From Nicotiana tabacum (Eukaryota; Streptophyta; Magnoliopsida; Solanales; Solanaceae): a stretch of DNA of 64,000 nucleotides. Positions 12,582 through 23,901 of the stretch are shown in pieces. The notes beneath the pieces are model-generated. The model worked only from the letters and a program-made list of their open reading frames with translations. It ran no database searches and was not told the origin of the DNA. The position numbers were made by a program, and so were the translations under genes. The DNA lies in NCBI RefSeq assembly GCF_000715075.1, contig NC_134089.1:66818697-66882696 (forward strand). Direction: 5' to 3'. Every line of letters begins with the position of its first letter. Within the stretch, counting starts at the first letter, position 1.

Positions 12582-12993
12582 CTTCCCTTTGTTCTTGTTT
12601 TTGACAGGACTAAGAGGAGGAGCGGGTGGAGGGCCCCTGGATCTCGTGGAATAGGATGATGTTGCCAGAGTGCAGAACTAACCTTTGGGGAAGGGGAATA
12701 ATAAAACAAAAAGTAAAAACAAAAAGGTAACAAGTTAGTGAGGTTTATAAAAAGCATTACAATATTTAAACACATAGTGCGAGAATGTAAATCGTGTCCT
12801 AATTTGGGGACCTCTTTGTGCCCGAGGTATGCCTAGCGACAAATTAATTTGGAGAACTCAGAATGCTAAATGCCTCATTTTATTGATAGAAAATAAGACG
12901 AATCCCAAATCGACACTTAACAAATAGGAAATAAAAATCACTAATGGCCATTGGCCTTATTACATTTTATAAGGCGAAAAGATAAACTCCTAT
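12582..12993 (-). other. Spacer between ORF1 and gag of the Ogre/Tat element
   Basis: No conserved domain is visible. Pyrimidine-rich and purine-rich blocks occur near 12600-12720. A splice junction is possible here (Ogre elements are known to be spliced), but I cannot support one. Confidence 0.4.
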
Positions 12994-14582
12994 CTACTTG
13001 GTCCCTGAAGGACCTTCCCCAGATTCGGCATCCTTGGCTTCGTCGAACAACTTTCCCAACTCGCGAAGTCCCAGCAATAGGTAGGCTCTGGCTAGATGTC
13101 CGCCTTCATTTCCTTCAGCATTTTGGCAGTCTTCGACCCTCTTGAGAAACTTTCTTTCCAATTTCATTATGCCTCGTTCCAAGTATCCCAGTCGTTTGTT
13201 GGCACTGACAGCCATGTTCTTTTATTCCTCAATCAGTTTCTGGTTGGCTTCTTGTATCTCACGGTGCTTACTTTTGCATTCCTGGATCCTCTTGCGTAGT
13301 TGGTTATATTTGACCTGTGCCTCATCTATGATCCCGTGGCCCCTAGCAAACCCTGGCTGGACCAGACCATCGTGATTATCTTCCAACCAGCCCGAATAGT
13401 AGGGAGCGCAACCAGCGTGGTATCTGTCTGGCTCAATGCTATTTCTCCCCATGACGAGCTTGCAGTGCCACATATGCTAAGCTTGGCACTTATAAGGACT
13501 ATCATCAGCTTGGAAGTCAGCCCGAAAATGGCTCACCTTGTCGACCCTGGGTATAACCTATTTCCTAACAGCTTGCCTCATAACCCGGAGAGGGACGTAA
13601 GGGTATGTTCCTCGCAGAACGATCAATATCAGGAAAGGTGCATCTCTGGATCGAGCGATGAATTCCTCGGTCGGAAACCACTCGAACATCCACTATACCT
13701 GGTCCTTAGTTAGATTATCGAATAATTCTACCCATCCTTTGGCATCTTCTGGCTGGGCGAACATGTTGGGCATGTAATTCATTCTATTGGGATGATGGAA
13801 AGCGATATGATCATCCCAGTCTCTTCGCTGAATCTCTTGTTGGTATTCACCCATTTAGAGATGCTCTACGAGCCAGAGCTGAAGTAGCAAATTGCAGCCT
13901 TGTGTTTGGCTCCTCGTTGACACTTCTCCAAGGCTCAGTATATTTCCGCAATGATCGTGGGCACAATGCTGAAGGGTTGCCCTCCAATTCCTTCCATTAA
14001 GGTCTTAGTTACCATAGCTAGCCTGGTGTGGATTCTTGCTTTCTTTATTGGGAACACGATCAACCGCAGGAAACAAAACATGAATACAAAGACAATTCGG
14101 TGGCTATGCCCTAATTATGTGATGTCAAACTCGTTAGGATAGGTACGGTAGGATTTGATGTGATCGTACCTTTCATACAAATAGTCAAAAGGAATGCATG
14201 ATTCGTTCAAACATGTCAGTTCTGGATTCTTCTTCAAACCCATCATTTTGATGAAGCCCCTGCCCTTGCGGTTCTCATGCATTAACAAACACGGAGTTTC
14301 CCATGCTATACCGGCCAATCTTCCTATTTCTTCTAGCAAGGGTGTCATTTCAATGTCCCCGAAACGGAATACGGCCCTCTCACAGTCCCAGAATAAAGTA
14401 GCAGCTTTTATGATCTTGTTGTTGGGTTGAATCTCCAGAAGAGAAGGTAGATTGCCCAAATATTTCCGGACAAGAGTTTGATCACTAGAGTGAAGATCCT
14501 CCCACCAGCTTAGCAATTTTTGGTGAATGTTGGTGACCATGCCGAATCTGGGGACTTCGTGCCTCATATTTCTGTAAGACAA
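12994..14582 (-). pseudogene. ORF1 of the Ogre/Tat element: plant mobile domain (PMD, aminotransferase-like) protein, broken
   Basis: The frame starting at 14582 begins MSYRNMRHEVPRFG and contains WWEDL, LLEIQPN, TLFWDCERAVFRFGDIEMTPLLEEIGRLAGI, the pattern of the plant mobile domain. Similar sequence continues in other frames through about 13500 (a TRLAMVTKTLMEGIGGQPF stretch near 14030-13965). The C-terminal part, 13473-12994, is charged and predicted coiled coil (KLERKFLKRVEDC). It is split by a single in-frame TAA at 13224-13222, the frame continuing with the ATG at 13215. The role of this ORF in the element is not established. PMD proteins also exist as host genes (MAIN/MAIL1 family), which are thought to be related to such elements. 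Confidence 0.8.
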
Positions 14583-15239
14583 ATAAGGTTAGGCCCTTAC
14601 CTCCACCAGACTCGACTATTTAATATCAACAATTGGCATAAAGCATTTAGTTCTCCAACAAATGCACAGAACGTGGTGATGTCCGTTTGGGTTTAGGGAA
14701 ACCCAGTGGACTTTGGACAAGGTTCATCTTAATGAGTCATTATGCGGACAACATAACTGACTCAGCTAGGTTTGACCATGATGCATGCACAGTTTAAACA
14801 GAGTAAGGTTTCTATAGGGTTTTAGACTGGTACCCTTGAGCGGACAACTCAAGGGGGAAAGGCACGGAACCGCCGACTACACCGTTGATCGACTGGTTTT
14901 ACCGCAAATATGCCTTTTCCGAATTTAGGGGGTAATAATATAGGAAGAGCGCAACTACTCATAATAAGCGTTGCTATGGTATTTGTTTGGCACGAGTGGA
15001 GTATGATGTTGAGCATGATTATGCAATAATTAAAAGCATGTTGGCACGTATTTGCACATTAAGAAAGCAGTAAATACAGTAGTTTCGTAATTTAAAGCAG
15101 TAATAAAGGAAAGAAACAAAAAGACAAGTCAGTTTTGCAATTGAAAAGGGAATTGAATGCTTAAAGGAATTAAACAAGTAATTGCACATAAAGAGGTATG
15201 AATTCACAATAATGGTCTGAAATGGTAAAAGCCTAAATA
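14583..15239 (-). other. 5' leader of the Ogre/Tat element
   Basis: Transcribed leader between the primer-binding site and ORF1. Short open frames only; nothing recognised. Confidence 0.6.
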
Positions 15240-15257
15240 TCCCCAGCAGAGTCGTCA
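15240..15257 (-). other. Primer-binding site of the Ogre/Tat element
   Basis: On the minus strand it reads TGACGACTCTGCTGGGGA, directly after the LTR end GAGAGCA. Tat/Ogre elements carry TGGCGACTC...TGGGGA-type sites. One base appears changed (TGA for TGG). It fixes the LTR border at 15258. Confidence 0.75.
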
Positions 15258-18200
15258 TGCTCTCGCGCCCCTTTTTTCTCGCGAAATCAGGTTTATGACA
15301 TTTGGTATAGGACAACTCGTTCCTTTTGGGAACTAGGTTTTGCATTTGAAGAGTCGCCACCTAATAATTTAAGGTGCATTAGGACACCAATAGGGTTCAA
15401 TTCTAAGTTTCGTTGGAATAATCAGAGATAGGGTAAGGGCTTGAAATTATCCCAAGGGGAAGGTATTAGGCACCCCTCAAGATCCACTAGTGTGGTTCCC
15501 GACCAGACAGTTTATTGTGAGTTTAGCAAATAGACAAGTATGAGCTCAAATATTAGGGGATTTAAATTTAAACATATAAAAGAAAGAACAAATAAAAGAA
15601 GAGTTTTTAAAAAAAGGAGTTTGCAAATAAAAGAAAAGGGGTCCTAGGTTTATATTTAATATGGATCACATCAATGCGATACCCGGTATGACACTCCTCA
15701 AAAGAGGGGATACACGTGGTATTAGCGCACTGGTCATCATATCCATATCTACCCTTCCCACCCCGTTATATTAGGCTGATTTTTTGTTTCAAAGGGTAAA
15801 AATCTAAAGCGACATACAAAACACATATATTGCATGTTGGGGAAGCATATAAATAAGTGAAGGCCCATGTACACCTCCTCAAACAAAACACATAAATAAC
15901 ATGACTTGCACATACTTTTTAGGTATGATTAAAATATTAAAAACGAGAGGAGTTTGATTATTGAGGCAGATCTGTTTATTACATAACTCAGATAAGAAAT
16001 CTGAATCAGGCCAACCTGCTAGTTGTAGCAATTAACAAAGCGGATTCAATTTTATGGTTATTACTCTAAGGCTTTCCTAAGTGTTTTAGGTGAGGTCCTA
16101 TAGACATGATATCTAATTGATTCAAAATGTGGTGAAACAGTAACAACTTAAAGCGAATTGTTTGAGATCCTATAGGCATGCTTGCTAAACCTCGTTAAAT
16201 AGAGATGGAAAGTTGTTTAAAACTGGTTCATAGTCGAACTGATTTTAAATTGAACTAGTTTCAGACTCTGTAGGCGATGGTATCTAGTATTGCTAATTTT
16301 AATCCCTATAGGCATGATATCTAAAATGTGAATAGAAAACGAACCAGAATTTTACTTGGGAATCCCTATAGGCATGATTTCTATATGTTATACTGATTTT
16401 AACCTTATGAGCATGATACTTGCTTATATCCGTTTAGAACTTAAAGCATGATATCTAAATGGCATGCAGAATTTAAATAAGTCCTATAGGCAGGCTATCT
16501 AAGTGTGAAGTTGATCATGAAGAAATTAAGATAAACCCTATAGACATGGTGTCTAAAAATGCAGAATTGGACATGCAGAAATTTAAGAAAAACATTCCTA
16601 CAGGCATGCTTTCTACCATTGAGCATACATGATCACCCAACCCTTTTCACTAGCCAACCCCAAGTGTTTATTACAAATTATTACAGACCAGAAGTAATGA
16701 ATTACACCAGAAAAGTACAAAAAAAGTTACAACCAGAGGAAGCCTGATTCTTGACTTTCTCTCTAAGTTATGGAATATACCACCTCAAATGCCATTGATC
16801 CAAAGCCTTTCTTAGACTTGAGTGTGTCAAAGTTTCTTAAGGGTCTCAAGAGGACCCCGGGCAGTGCTCACACCCAAGTTACATAACCAAAATATAGATG
16901 AGTGCAGTGTGGAAATGACAGCCCTTATGTGTCCAAGTTCAGAGAGAGCTCATGGGTCCCAAGGCAAGGCTCACACAGGGGGGGCAGAACTTAAGTTCTA
17001 ATAAGATAGTGAAAGTGCAGGAACAGAGTTTCAAAACTGAAGTGATAGGGAGACAGTAATCAATAACACATAGAGTTAATAACTTCATACAAAGGAGGAT
17101 CGGTCAAGGGTTGGGAATCCATTGCAAGGAGCCTATATACTTAGGCATGGGTTAGCTTTGGGCATGCACAGCAATGGGAAGTGCTGACATGCCTGTAAAC
17201 TAATCAGAACATACAACATATAAGAGAAGCATGGAGGTTATGATCCCATGGGAATCAGGTTTGGGTCATGCATAGCAATGTCCAATGTTGTCATGCCCCA
17301 AACCAACCACAACACATTGGGGTAGGGGTTTAAGATTCACAAGTCATGATACATTAATTCTGAACATGAAAAGGGGAAATTACAACATGCTTAATAATGG
17401 TACTGAGTTAAATACAAACAGTAGACAAACAAGGATGCAAGAAACAGTAAATAAGCATGTTGTTGTTGTTGGTGCAGAAGCATAATTAGAACATACCAGT
17501 AAGAAATGCAAATGCAGAGAAAAATAAGCAAGTTTCCCACAGCCTAGTCTTCGCTTTCAGCCGGCTAGGTAAGGCAGCAATACAAGTAGTAACAGAGAAA
17601 AGAGAGAGATTTGGTGGGGTGTGTGTCTGAACTCAAGTGTTTTATGTCTTGTGTTCGTGTCTTTGAAAGAAAAGAAGTGGAGGGTATTTATAGCTTTCTG
17701 AAAACGAGTAAGAGAGAAGTAATAAGCTGCAAACATGGAAACAATCACAAATCATAATCAATTATAAAAGTGATTGCCTTTAATTAAGGGATCACTTGCT
17801 TAAAATTGGGTCACTGGTAATTGGGTCGGGGTAATTGGGCTTCAAATTGGGTTCAAAATCAGGCTATAATTGAAATAAAATGGGGCTAACATTTAAATTG
17901 CCAAATTTCCTATTTGATTTATAAAAAATAATAAAATATTTTTTGTAAATAAATTAAAGGTACTAAAATGATTTATGGTACATAATTATCAAACTAAAAT
18001 ACTGGACTTAATTTTTATAGATATAAACAAAATTTAATCTAAAAGAGGCTAAAATTGCAATTATATGCAATTTAGCCTTTAAAATACTAAATCAATTATA
18101 AAAAATATGCAAAAAATATCTTAGCTACATTTTAGTATAAATATGATAATCCAATAAATGAATCACCAAAAATAATAATTTTGGAAATATTATTGGGTTT

Positions 18201-18350
18201 TTATGAGCAAAATAGAGGAATAAATTGGTTTTAAAATGTTTAAAAATTACAAAAAAATAATAACACAATTGGACATACTTATATATGCCTACACATGCTG
18301 TTTTAAAAGTATTTTGCATATAAAATATATACATGAAAAATTGGGTATCA
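15258..18350 (-). repeat. 5' LTR of the Ogre/Tat element
   Basis: Starts TGCTCTCGCG and ends TTGGGTATCA on the plus strand, so it has TG...CA ends. It aligns to the left LTR from 15402 onward but has a roughly 1.43-kb internal deletion joined near 17800-17815 (left-LTR bases about 1622-3048 are missing). It keeps about 765 bases absent from the left copy. The TATA candidate is at 17683-17693. Confidence 0.9.
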
Positions 18351-19658
18351 ACACCGACCCCCGAGCCAACATCTCGGGATCCGATAAAAATCAAATCAAT
18401 AGAATCCTCATCCTCCCACAAGTCTATACATACCAAGAACATCAAAATCGAACCTCAAATGGCCCCTCAAATCCCCAATTCAACTCTCCAATTTTCATCC
18501 CAAATTCCCAAATTAAATGATAAAAATTAAGACAAAATCATGGTATTTAACCAAATTTGGGTGAAGAACACTTACCCCAATAAATCCTCTGACTATTCCC
18601 TCCAAAATTGCCTTCTCCCGAGCTCCATAGCTCCAAAAATGCAAAATGGCCAGAATCGTCGAAATAGAGTACTTTATAAAGTTGCCCAAGCTTCCTCTTT
18701 CGTGAACGTAGGACAACCATTGCATCCGCGATGAAGAAAATGTCAGCTCCCAAAAATGCTCTATGCGTTCGCGGCACAAGCCTTGCAAACGCGATACCTC
18801 TGGAGACATAACTATGCGAACGCGACCACCACAGCGCGAATGCGAAGAACACAACATCAACACATCGCGAACCCGACACCCAAAGCGCAAACGCGAAGAA
18901 TAGAATTCACCGCCTCAGAGAACACCATTCGCCAACGCGAGTCCCTGGCCACGAACGCAAAGAAAAAACCGTCTGCTACAAAATACCAGCAAAATCTGCC
19001 AGCCTTTCAAGTCCAAAGTTGACCCATTGAGCATTCGAAACATGTCCGAGGCCCTCGGGACCTCAACCAAACATGCCAACACATCCTATAACATCATTGA
19101 AACTTGTTCCAACCTTCGGAACGCTCAAAACAACATCAAAACATCAAATCACCCTCGGATTCAAGCCTAAGAATTCCAAAACTTCCAAATTCCACTTTCG
19201 ATCAAAAAGTCTATCAAACCTCATTCGAATGAACTGAAATTTTGTACACACGCCCCAAATGACACAACGAACCTACTCCAATTTCCGGAATTCCATTCCG
19301 ACCTCTATATCAAAATCTCCACTACCAACCGGAAAACGTCAAAATTCCAATTTCGCCAATACAAGCCTAAATCTTCCACGAACCTCCAAAATACATTCTG
19401 GAAGCACTCCCAAGTCCAAAATCACTTAACGGAGCTAACCAAATCATAAAAATCCAAATCTGGGATCGAATACTAAAAAGTCAAAACTTTCAAATTTAAA
19501 GCTTCAAGTTGAGAATTGTTCTTCCAAATCTATTTCGATTATCCTAAAAACTAAAACCGATGATTTACATAAGTCATAATACATCATACGGGTCTAGTCA
19601 TGCCCGAGAACTGGCAAGCAAAGTGCAAATGCTCAAAACGACCGGTCGGGTCATTACA
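18351..19658 (-). repeat. 3' LTR, right portion, of the first Tekay-like element
   Basis: Starts abruptly at the Ogre/Tat border and ends with GGTCGGGTCATTACA, which reads TGTAATGACCCGACC at the LTR start in element orientation. Its 1308 bases correspond to 1305 bases of the other LTR. The stretch 18700-18970 is rich in degenerate GCGAACGCGAA-like motifs. Confidence 0.88.
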
Positions 19659-19672
19659 TCCTCCCCCACTTA
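19659..19672 (-). other. Polypurine tract of the first Tekay-like element
   Basis: Minus strand reads AAGTGGGGGAGGA directly before the LTR start TGTAATG, the usual arrangement in plant chromoviruses. Confidence 0.75.
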
Positions 19673-20904
19673 AACATATGTTCGTCCTCAAACATGCCCA
19701 GAATTGTTCCGAAAGCCATCAAATTGCTGTGTAGCCTTACCATGAGCATACCCCGGGGTGATCCCACGTCACTCTATCCCATATAGGTCCGATAACACAA
19801 CATAACTGAAATTTCACACTCCAACCAAGCCCATGAACCTTGGAACCAAATTTCCACTTCTGAAATCATCTATAATGTTAGAACCTCATATCTATACTCT
19901 GAATAAGTCCTAGCAAGTTATATCAATCATATTCGTACCCAAGATGCAATTACATGATATACCGCATAACTCAGACACTCGTAGCGATAACTTCTAATCA
20001 CGACAATTGCCCAAAACAACCTAATACCGATAATAAACTTCTTATCAAATAAAGCCCCATTCCCACACTTTCGTATGTTGCCAATGGTGAATAAAACACG
20101 CAGAAAGTCATAACCATTCCTCAGATAAACCACTCATGAAGCACCCTCTCCTTTGGCACGAACCGTAGTAAATTCCTAAGCCGAACATCGATATTATCCT
20201 CCCAACATGCAGAAATTGAATCCGATAGTATTCATTCTAGATCCCAACGACCTCATCTCATTCAATACGGCTACTCTAGTGACATGACACATCGATACAA
20301 TCTCAAGCCACAACTCGTTCAACCTGTGCGCCAATAAGCAACAGTTTAAATATACTCAAATCATGGAAAGTGACTCAAATGAGAGAGCTGTACCACAAGC
20401 TGACCAGTACTACCGCAATACGATACTAGGAATTCACCACACACCGTAGAACCAGAATGCACGATTCAACCCGAAGGATCATACCTCCACATAACTTCGC
20501 TACAATGCGCGACCCTATCCAAACACTGGTCCATGTGAAGCACCTCAAGTCACTATGCTCAAAATTAACAATCTCGTGCCATTTGATGTCTAGTACCAAA
20601 AGCAAATCATCATAAGCACGGAGAAGCAACTGACATGATACCACACAAACCCAAAAGGACATAGCCAATACACCGTCCACCGAGCAATACCCAATACTCT
20701 TTCCACTCAAATTCCACTATGAGACCCCCAATAAAACCGCACCACATGTGCCTATAATCTACAAATCATAATGCCTCGTAACACGGAAAGGTAACTCATA
20801 GATCACTCCAGAACACTAATAAGCTTAATAACAATCGAATCAACATATCCCTTAACAATAGCAATTCGGAGTCAACAAAACCGACTCGATGCAGAACACA
20901 CATC
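19673..20904 (-). other. Unrecognised internal sequence of the first Tekay-like element
   Basis: About 1.2 kb where integrase and chromodomain would be expected. Only short frames are present, and none resembles a domain I know. It may be a diverged 3' untranslated part left after loss of the RT-integrase region. Confidence 0.4.
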
Positions 20905-21440
20905 CATATAGACCTACCAATGAACCCCTTATCAAGGAGTTCCTGAAGTTTCTCCTTCAACTCTTTTAACTCCGTCGGTGCCATACGATACGATTCCCGG
21001 TACCAAATCAATACCAAAATCAACAATCCTGTCCGGTGACATGCCCCGCAGCAGGAAACACATCCAGAAAGTCCCTGACCACCGGAACTGAATCAATGGT
21101 AGGAGCCTCTACACAGACATCCCTCACGAAGGCCAAATAAGAAAGACAACCCTTCCTAACCATCCGTTGAGTCTTCAAAAATGACATCACGCTACTAGGA
21201 ACATAATCTGTCGAACCTCGCCACTCAAATCCGTGGCATCCCTGGCATAGCCAACGTTGCCGTCTTAGTGCGACAGTCCAGAATAACACGACATGAAGAC
21301 AACCAGTCCATACCCAACATCACGTCAAAATCTAACATACTAAGCGACAAAGGATCCACTCGGGTCTCCAAACCCCGATAGTCACCACACAAGGCCGATA
21401 CACGCGACCCATAACCACAACATAACCTGTTTATGAGAAC
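20905..21440 (-). pseudogene. Protease end and RT start of the first Tekay-like element
   Basis: The minus strand shows, in two frames, FDVMLGMDWLSS (protease C-terminal strand), then FLKTQRMVRKGCLSYLAFVRD and VVRDFLDVFP (linker before RT). Next comes YRMAPTELKELKEKLQELLDKGFI, the first part of RT. Homology stops abruptly near 20905, right after this segment, consistent with a deletion of the rest of pol. Related sequence in the same order occurs at 34250-33915 in the second Tekay-type element. Confidence 0.8.
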
Positions 21441-23885
21441 TTCCAGTCTCCAAGTCCATATTGCACAGGAATCACCATATCTGATCCCAACTCCACCATC
21501 TGAATATAAAACACACCTCTAATACCCAATCATCCCACGAGGGGTACTCCTATAATTCTTCTATGCCTCCAAGCAAACCCGAACATCAGCAGTGGATCAA
21601 ACAAGAGAGTTCCACTATACTAATGAAATATTCATAACTCAAACACATCTCCCCCTTTCGAAATATATGCCCTCATCAAGTCACACCAATCAGTGATCTC
21701 ATTTATCTAGTCATCTCAAACTATCCATGTTGCCTAAGAATTTGTGACCTTCCTTTCAAAACTGAATCGTGACCTTACACATGCAAATCTCAATCCTACA
21801 CAACATACCACATATACCATACCATCATAAGATAAACATAAGAACTTCATATCCACTCTGAGCTACAAGCAACTACGTACTCAACTAGCCAAGAACTTTC
21901 CATTTGACCCCATCTAGAAGAAAATCACTATACATCTCATGCTCCTCATGCCAGTAGAAAATATACACCTCTAACCGTGGTAGAAACCATCAAGGGCTCT
22001 CCAAATTTAGTTTGCACCCGACCAAACCGTCAGGTCTGAATCTTTTTAACTCGACCAAGCTATGTAGATCATCAAAAACCCAAGAGCATTGCCACGAAAT
22101 ACCTATAGAAACTCATTACCTCGTAAGCACCCAAAGAACTAATCATATCCCTTACCACGCCGGTCTGACCTACTACCAAGCTGTCCTATTTATCCCAAGC
22201 TCCTTCTAAATTACCTTCAAATTGATACTTCTCCTTGCCAAAATACTACAATCCTCAACCCAGACTCACTACGTGAGACCCAAGCATAAAACCACACCGC
22301 CCTAAGGCTCATAAACCAGTGTATTCTTCTGAAGCACCCCCAAAAATACCACAACCGAGATACCCGCTCTAAAGAGACCTTCTGTGAATATAAGGTCGTT
22401 ACCTTTGCCTTCCTGATACTGGTATGTAGAATCCATAATGATACAGAAATGCCACAAGTTTTGTCATCCTTTAATGTAAACCTCAATTTCTAGCCAAATA
22501 CACACCTGAAATCCCAATTATTACATGTAAATTCTTGAACCATTAGAACCATTCTCGAGAGTCATCTACTCTGCTCAAACCTCAATTAGACTGACCAAAC
22601 GGACCGAACGACCTGTGCTCTATTAGCACTCTAACACCCCCCAGAAATTTAACCCCCACTTTAAGGCAACCAAATAAATTCCCACTCCATGCAAATTACA
22701 TCCTTCACCACTAACAGCTCAAGTCATTCCATAATTCTTGTACACCCATAAAGCATAACACAACCCCTATCCAAAATTTCCTTTATTCGAGCCATACTCG
22801 ATCTCAACCCCTACAAGCCACAACTGATCTACTAGTATACTTCAAACTGTAACCAATACAACACATAACCATGCAATCAACTAATTAATAGCAGACTCCC
22901 CCACTTGGCTCAAAGCCATAGATCAGAACATACAATAACTCATAATGCTTATACCCTATTACTACCATAATTCTATAGTGAGATTAAACTCAATCCCTCA
23001 TAAGCTCGTTCAACACAGACCATCTAGTACTTCAAATCTTTTGCAATTCTCGCATTCACCCTCGTAACAGTCGAGCCCACTCTCTTAAACGACCCAAATT
23101 TAATTTGCCACACGTATATTTCACTAGTTAAAGAGGTCTTCAAACAACACAAGGATCACACAAACTTCAGAACACTCTACAGGAGATAACCCACATGTTT
23201 CGCCTCAACTAACATCTTTTTATGCCCTTCCACTATCATAAACATCACGCAATCACTTAATTTTCCTGGGTCTGAACTCATATCACAACATGAAATCCAA
23301 TTCGCTTCCCAACTAGACAACATGAAAAGATCCTTCAACATGCCCACAACTTGGGGCTACACATCAAATCACGATGGAAATCTAGCACCAGATAGTTCTT
23401 GTTACCCCAAGCAGGCCCTTCTCGTCTCATTCAAATCATATGAACACATCTCGCAGCCACTTCATACTCATCACGTAGCTATCCAGTCCTCACTTCCCCT
23501 AATAGGGACACTATCAAACATATAAATCTGAAAGCACGTGCCCACACAATCAACACCTCAGTGCTCAAGATACAAGTAGAGCTTGGCCTTAAGTCCTCCA
23601 GACTGGCCCAACATCAACACACAAAAATCACATCTCGCCCCTCGATTAGGGATTCACAAGCCGTCGATGCACAACTGATACCGAGCACTCATGCGCACAT
23701 ACGAACGCGTGGAAGGAATTTCAAGAGTTACATTTCAAGCTGAATCAAGATCTCACAATAAGAATTCAAGAATGTGGGATTTCCTAAAGGTTCTGCAGCC
23801 TCCCGAGGATAAGTACAGATGTCTTTGTACCGATCCACGAGACTCTACTAAACTTGTTCATAACTCGTAATACCTATGTAACCTA
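21441..23885 (-). other. Unrecognised internal sequence of the first Tekay-like element (gag position)
   Basis: The gag region would be expected here, but no gag fold or zinc knuckle is readable in any frame. The last 150 bases before the primer-binding site (about 23750-23885) resemble the same segment of the second Tekay-type element (about 36060-36190), so the leader is preserved. Confidence 0.45.
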
Positions 23886-23898
23886 GGCTATGATACCA
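23886..23898 (-). other. Primer-binding site (initiator Met tRNA type) of the first Tekay-like element
   Basis: Minus strand reads TGGTATCATAGCC, one base off the usual TGGTATCAGAGCC, three bases inside the LTR. Confidence 0.8.
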
Positions 23899-23901
23899 AC
23901 T

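Larger units (their letters stand above)
1..18350 (-). mobile_element. Ogre/Tat-type Ty3/gypsy LTR retrotransposon, degenerate, cut by the window edge
   Basis: The LTR that begins before position 1 and ends at 3581 is repeated, with large gaps, at 15258-18350. Between them, on the minus strand and in element order, lie a primer-binding site, an extra ORF, gag, aspartic protease, RT with RNase H, a second RNase H, integrase, a tandem-repeat 3' region and a polypurine tract. An ORF before gag plus a second (archaeal-type) RNase H before integrase is the known layout of the Tat/Ogre lineage. Every coding part has stops or frameshifts, so the copy looks dead. It is inserted in the 3' LTR of the chromovirus that resumes at 18351. 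The 5 bases right of it are ACACC; the matching left target copy is outside the window. Confidence 0.9.
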
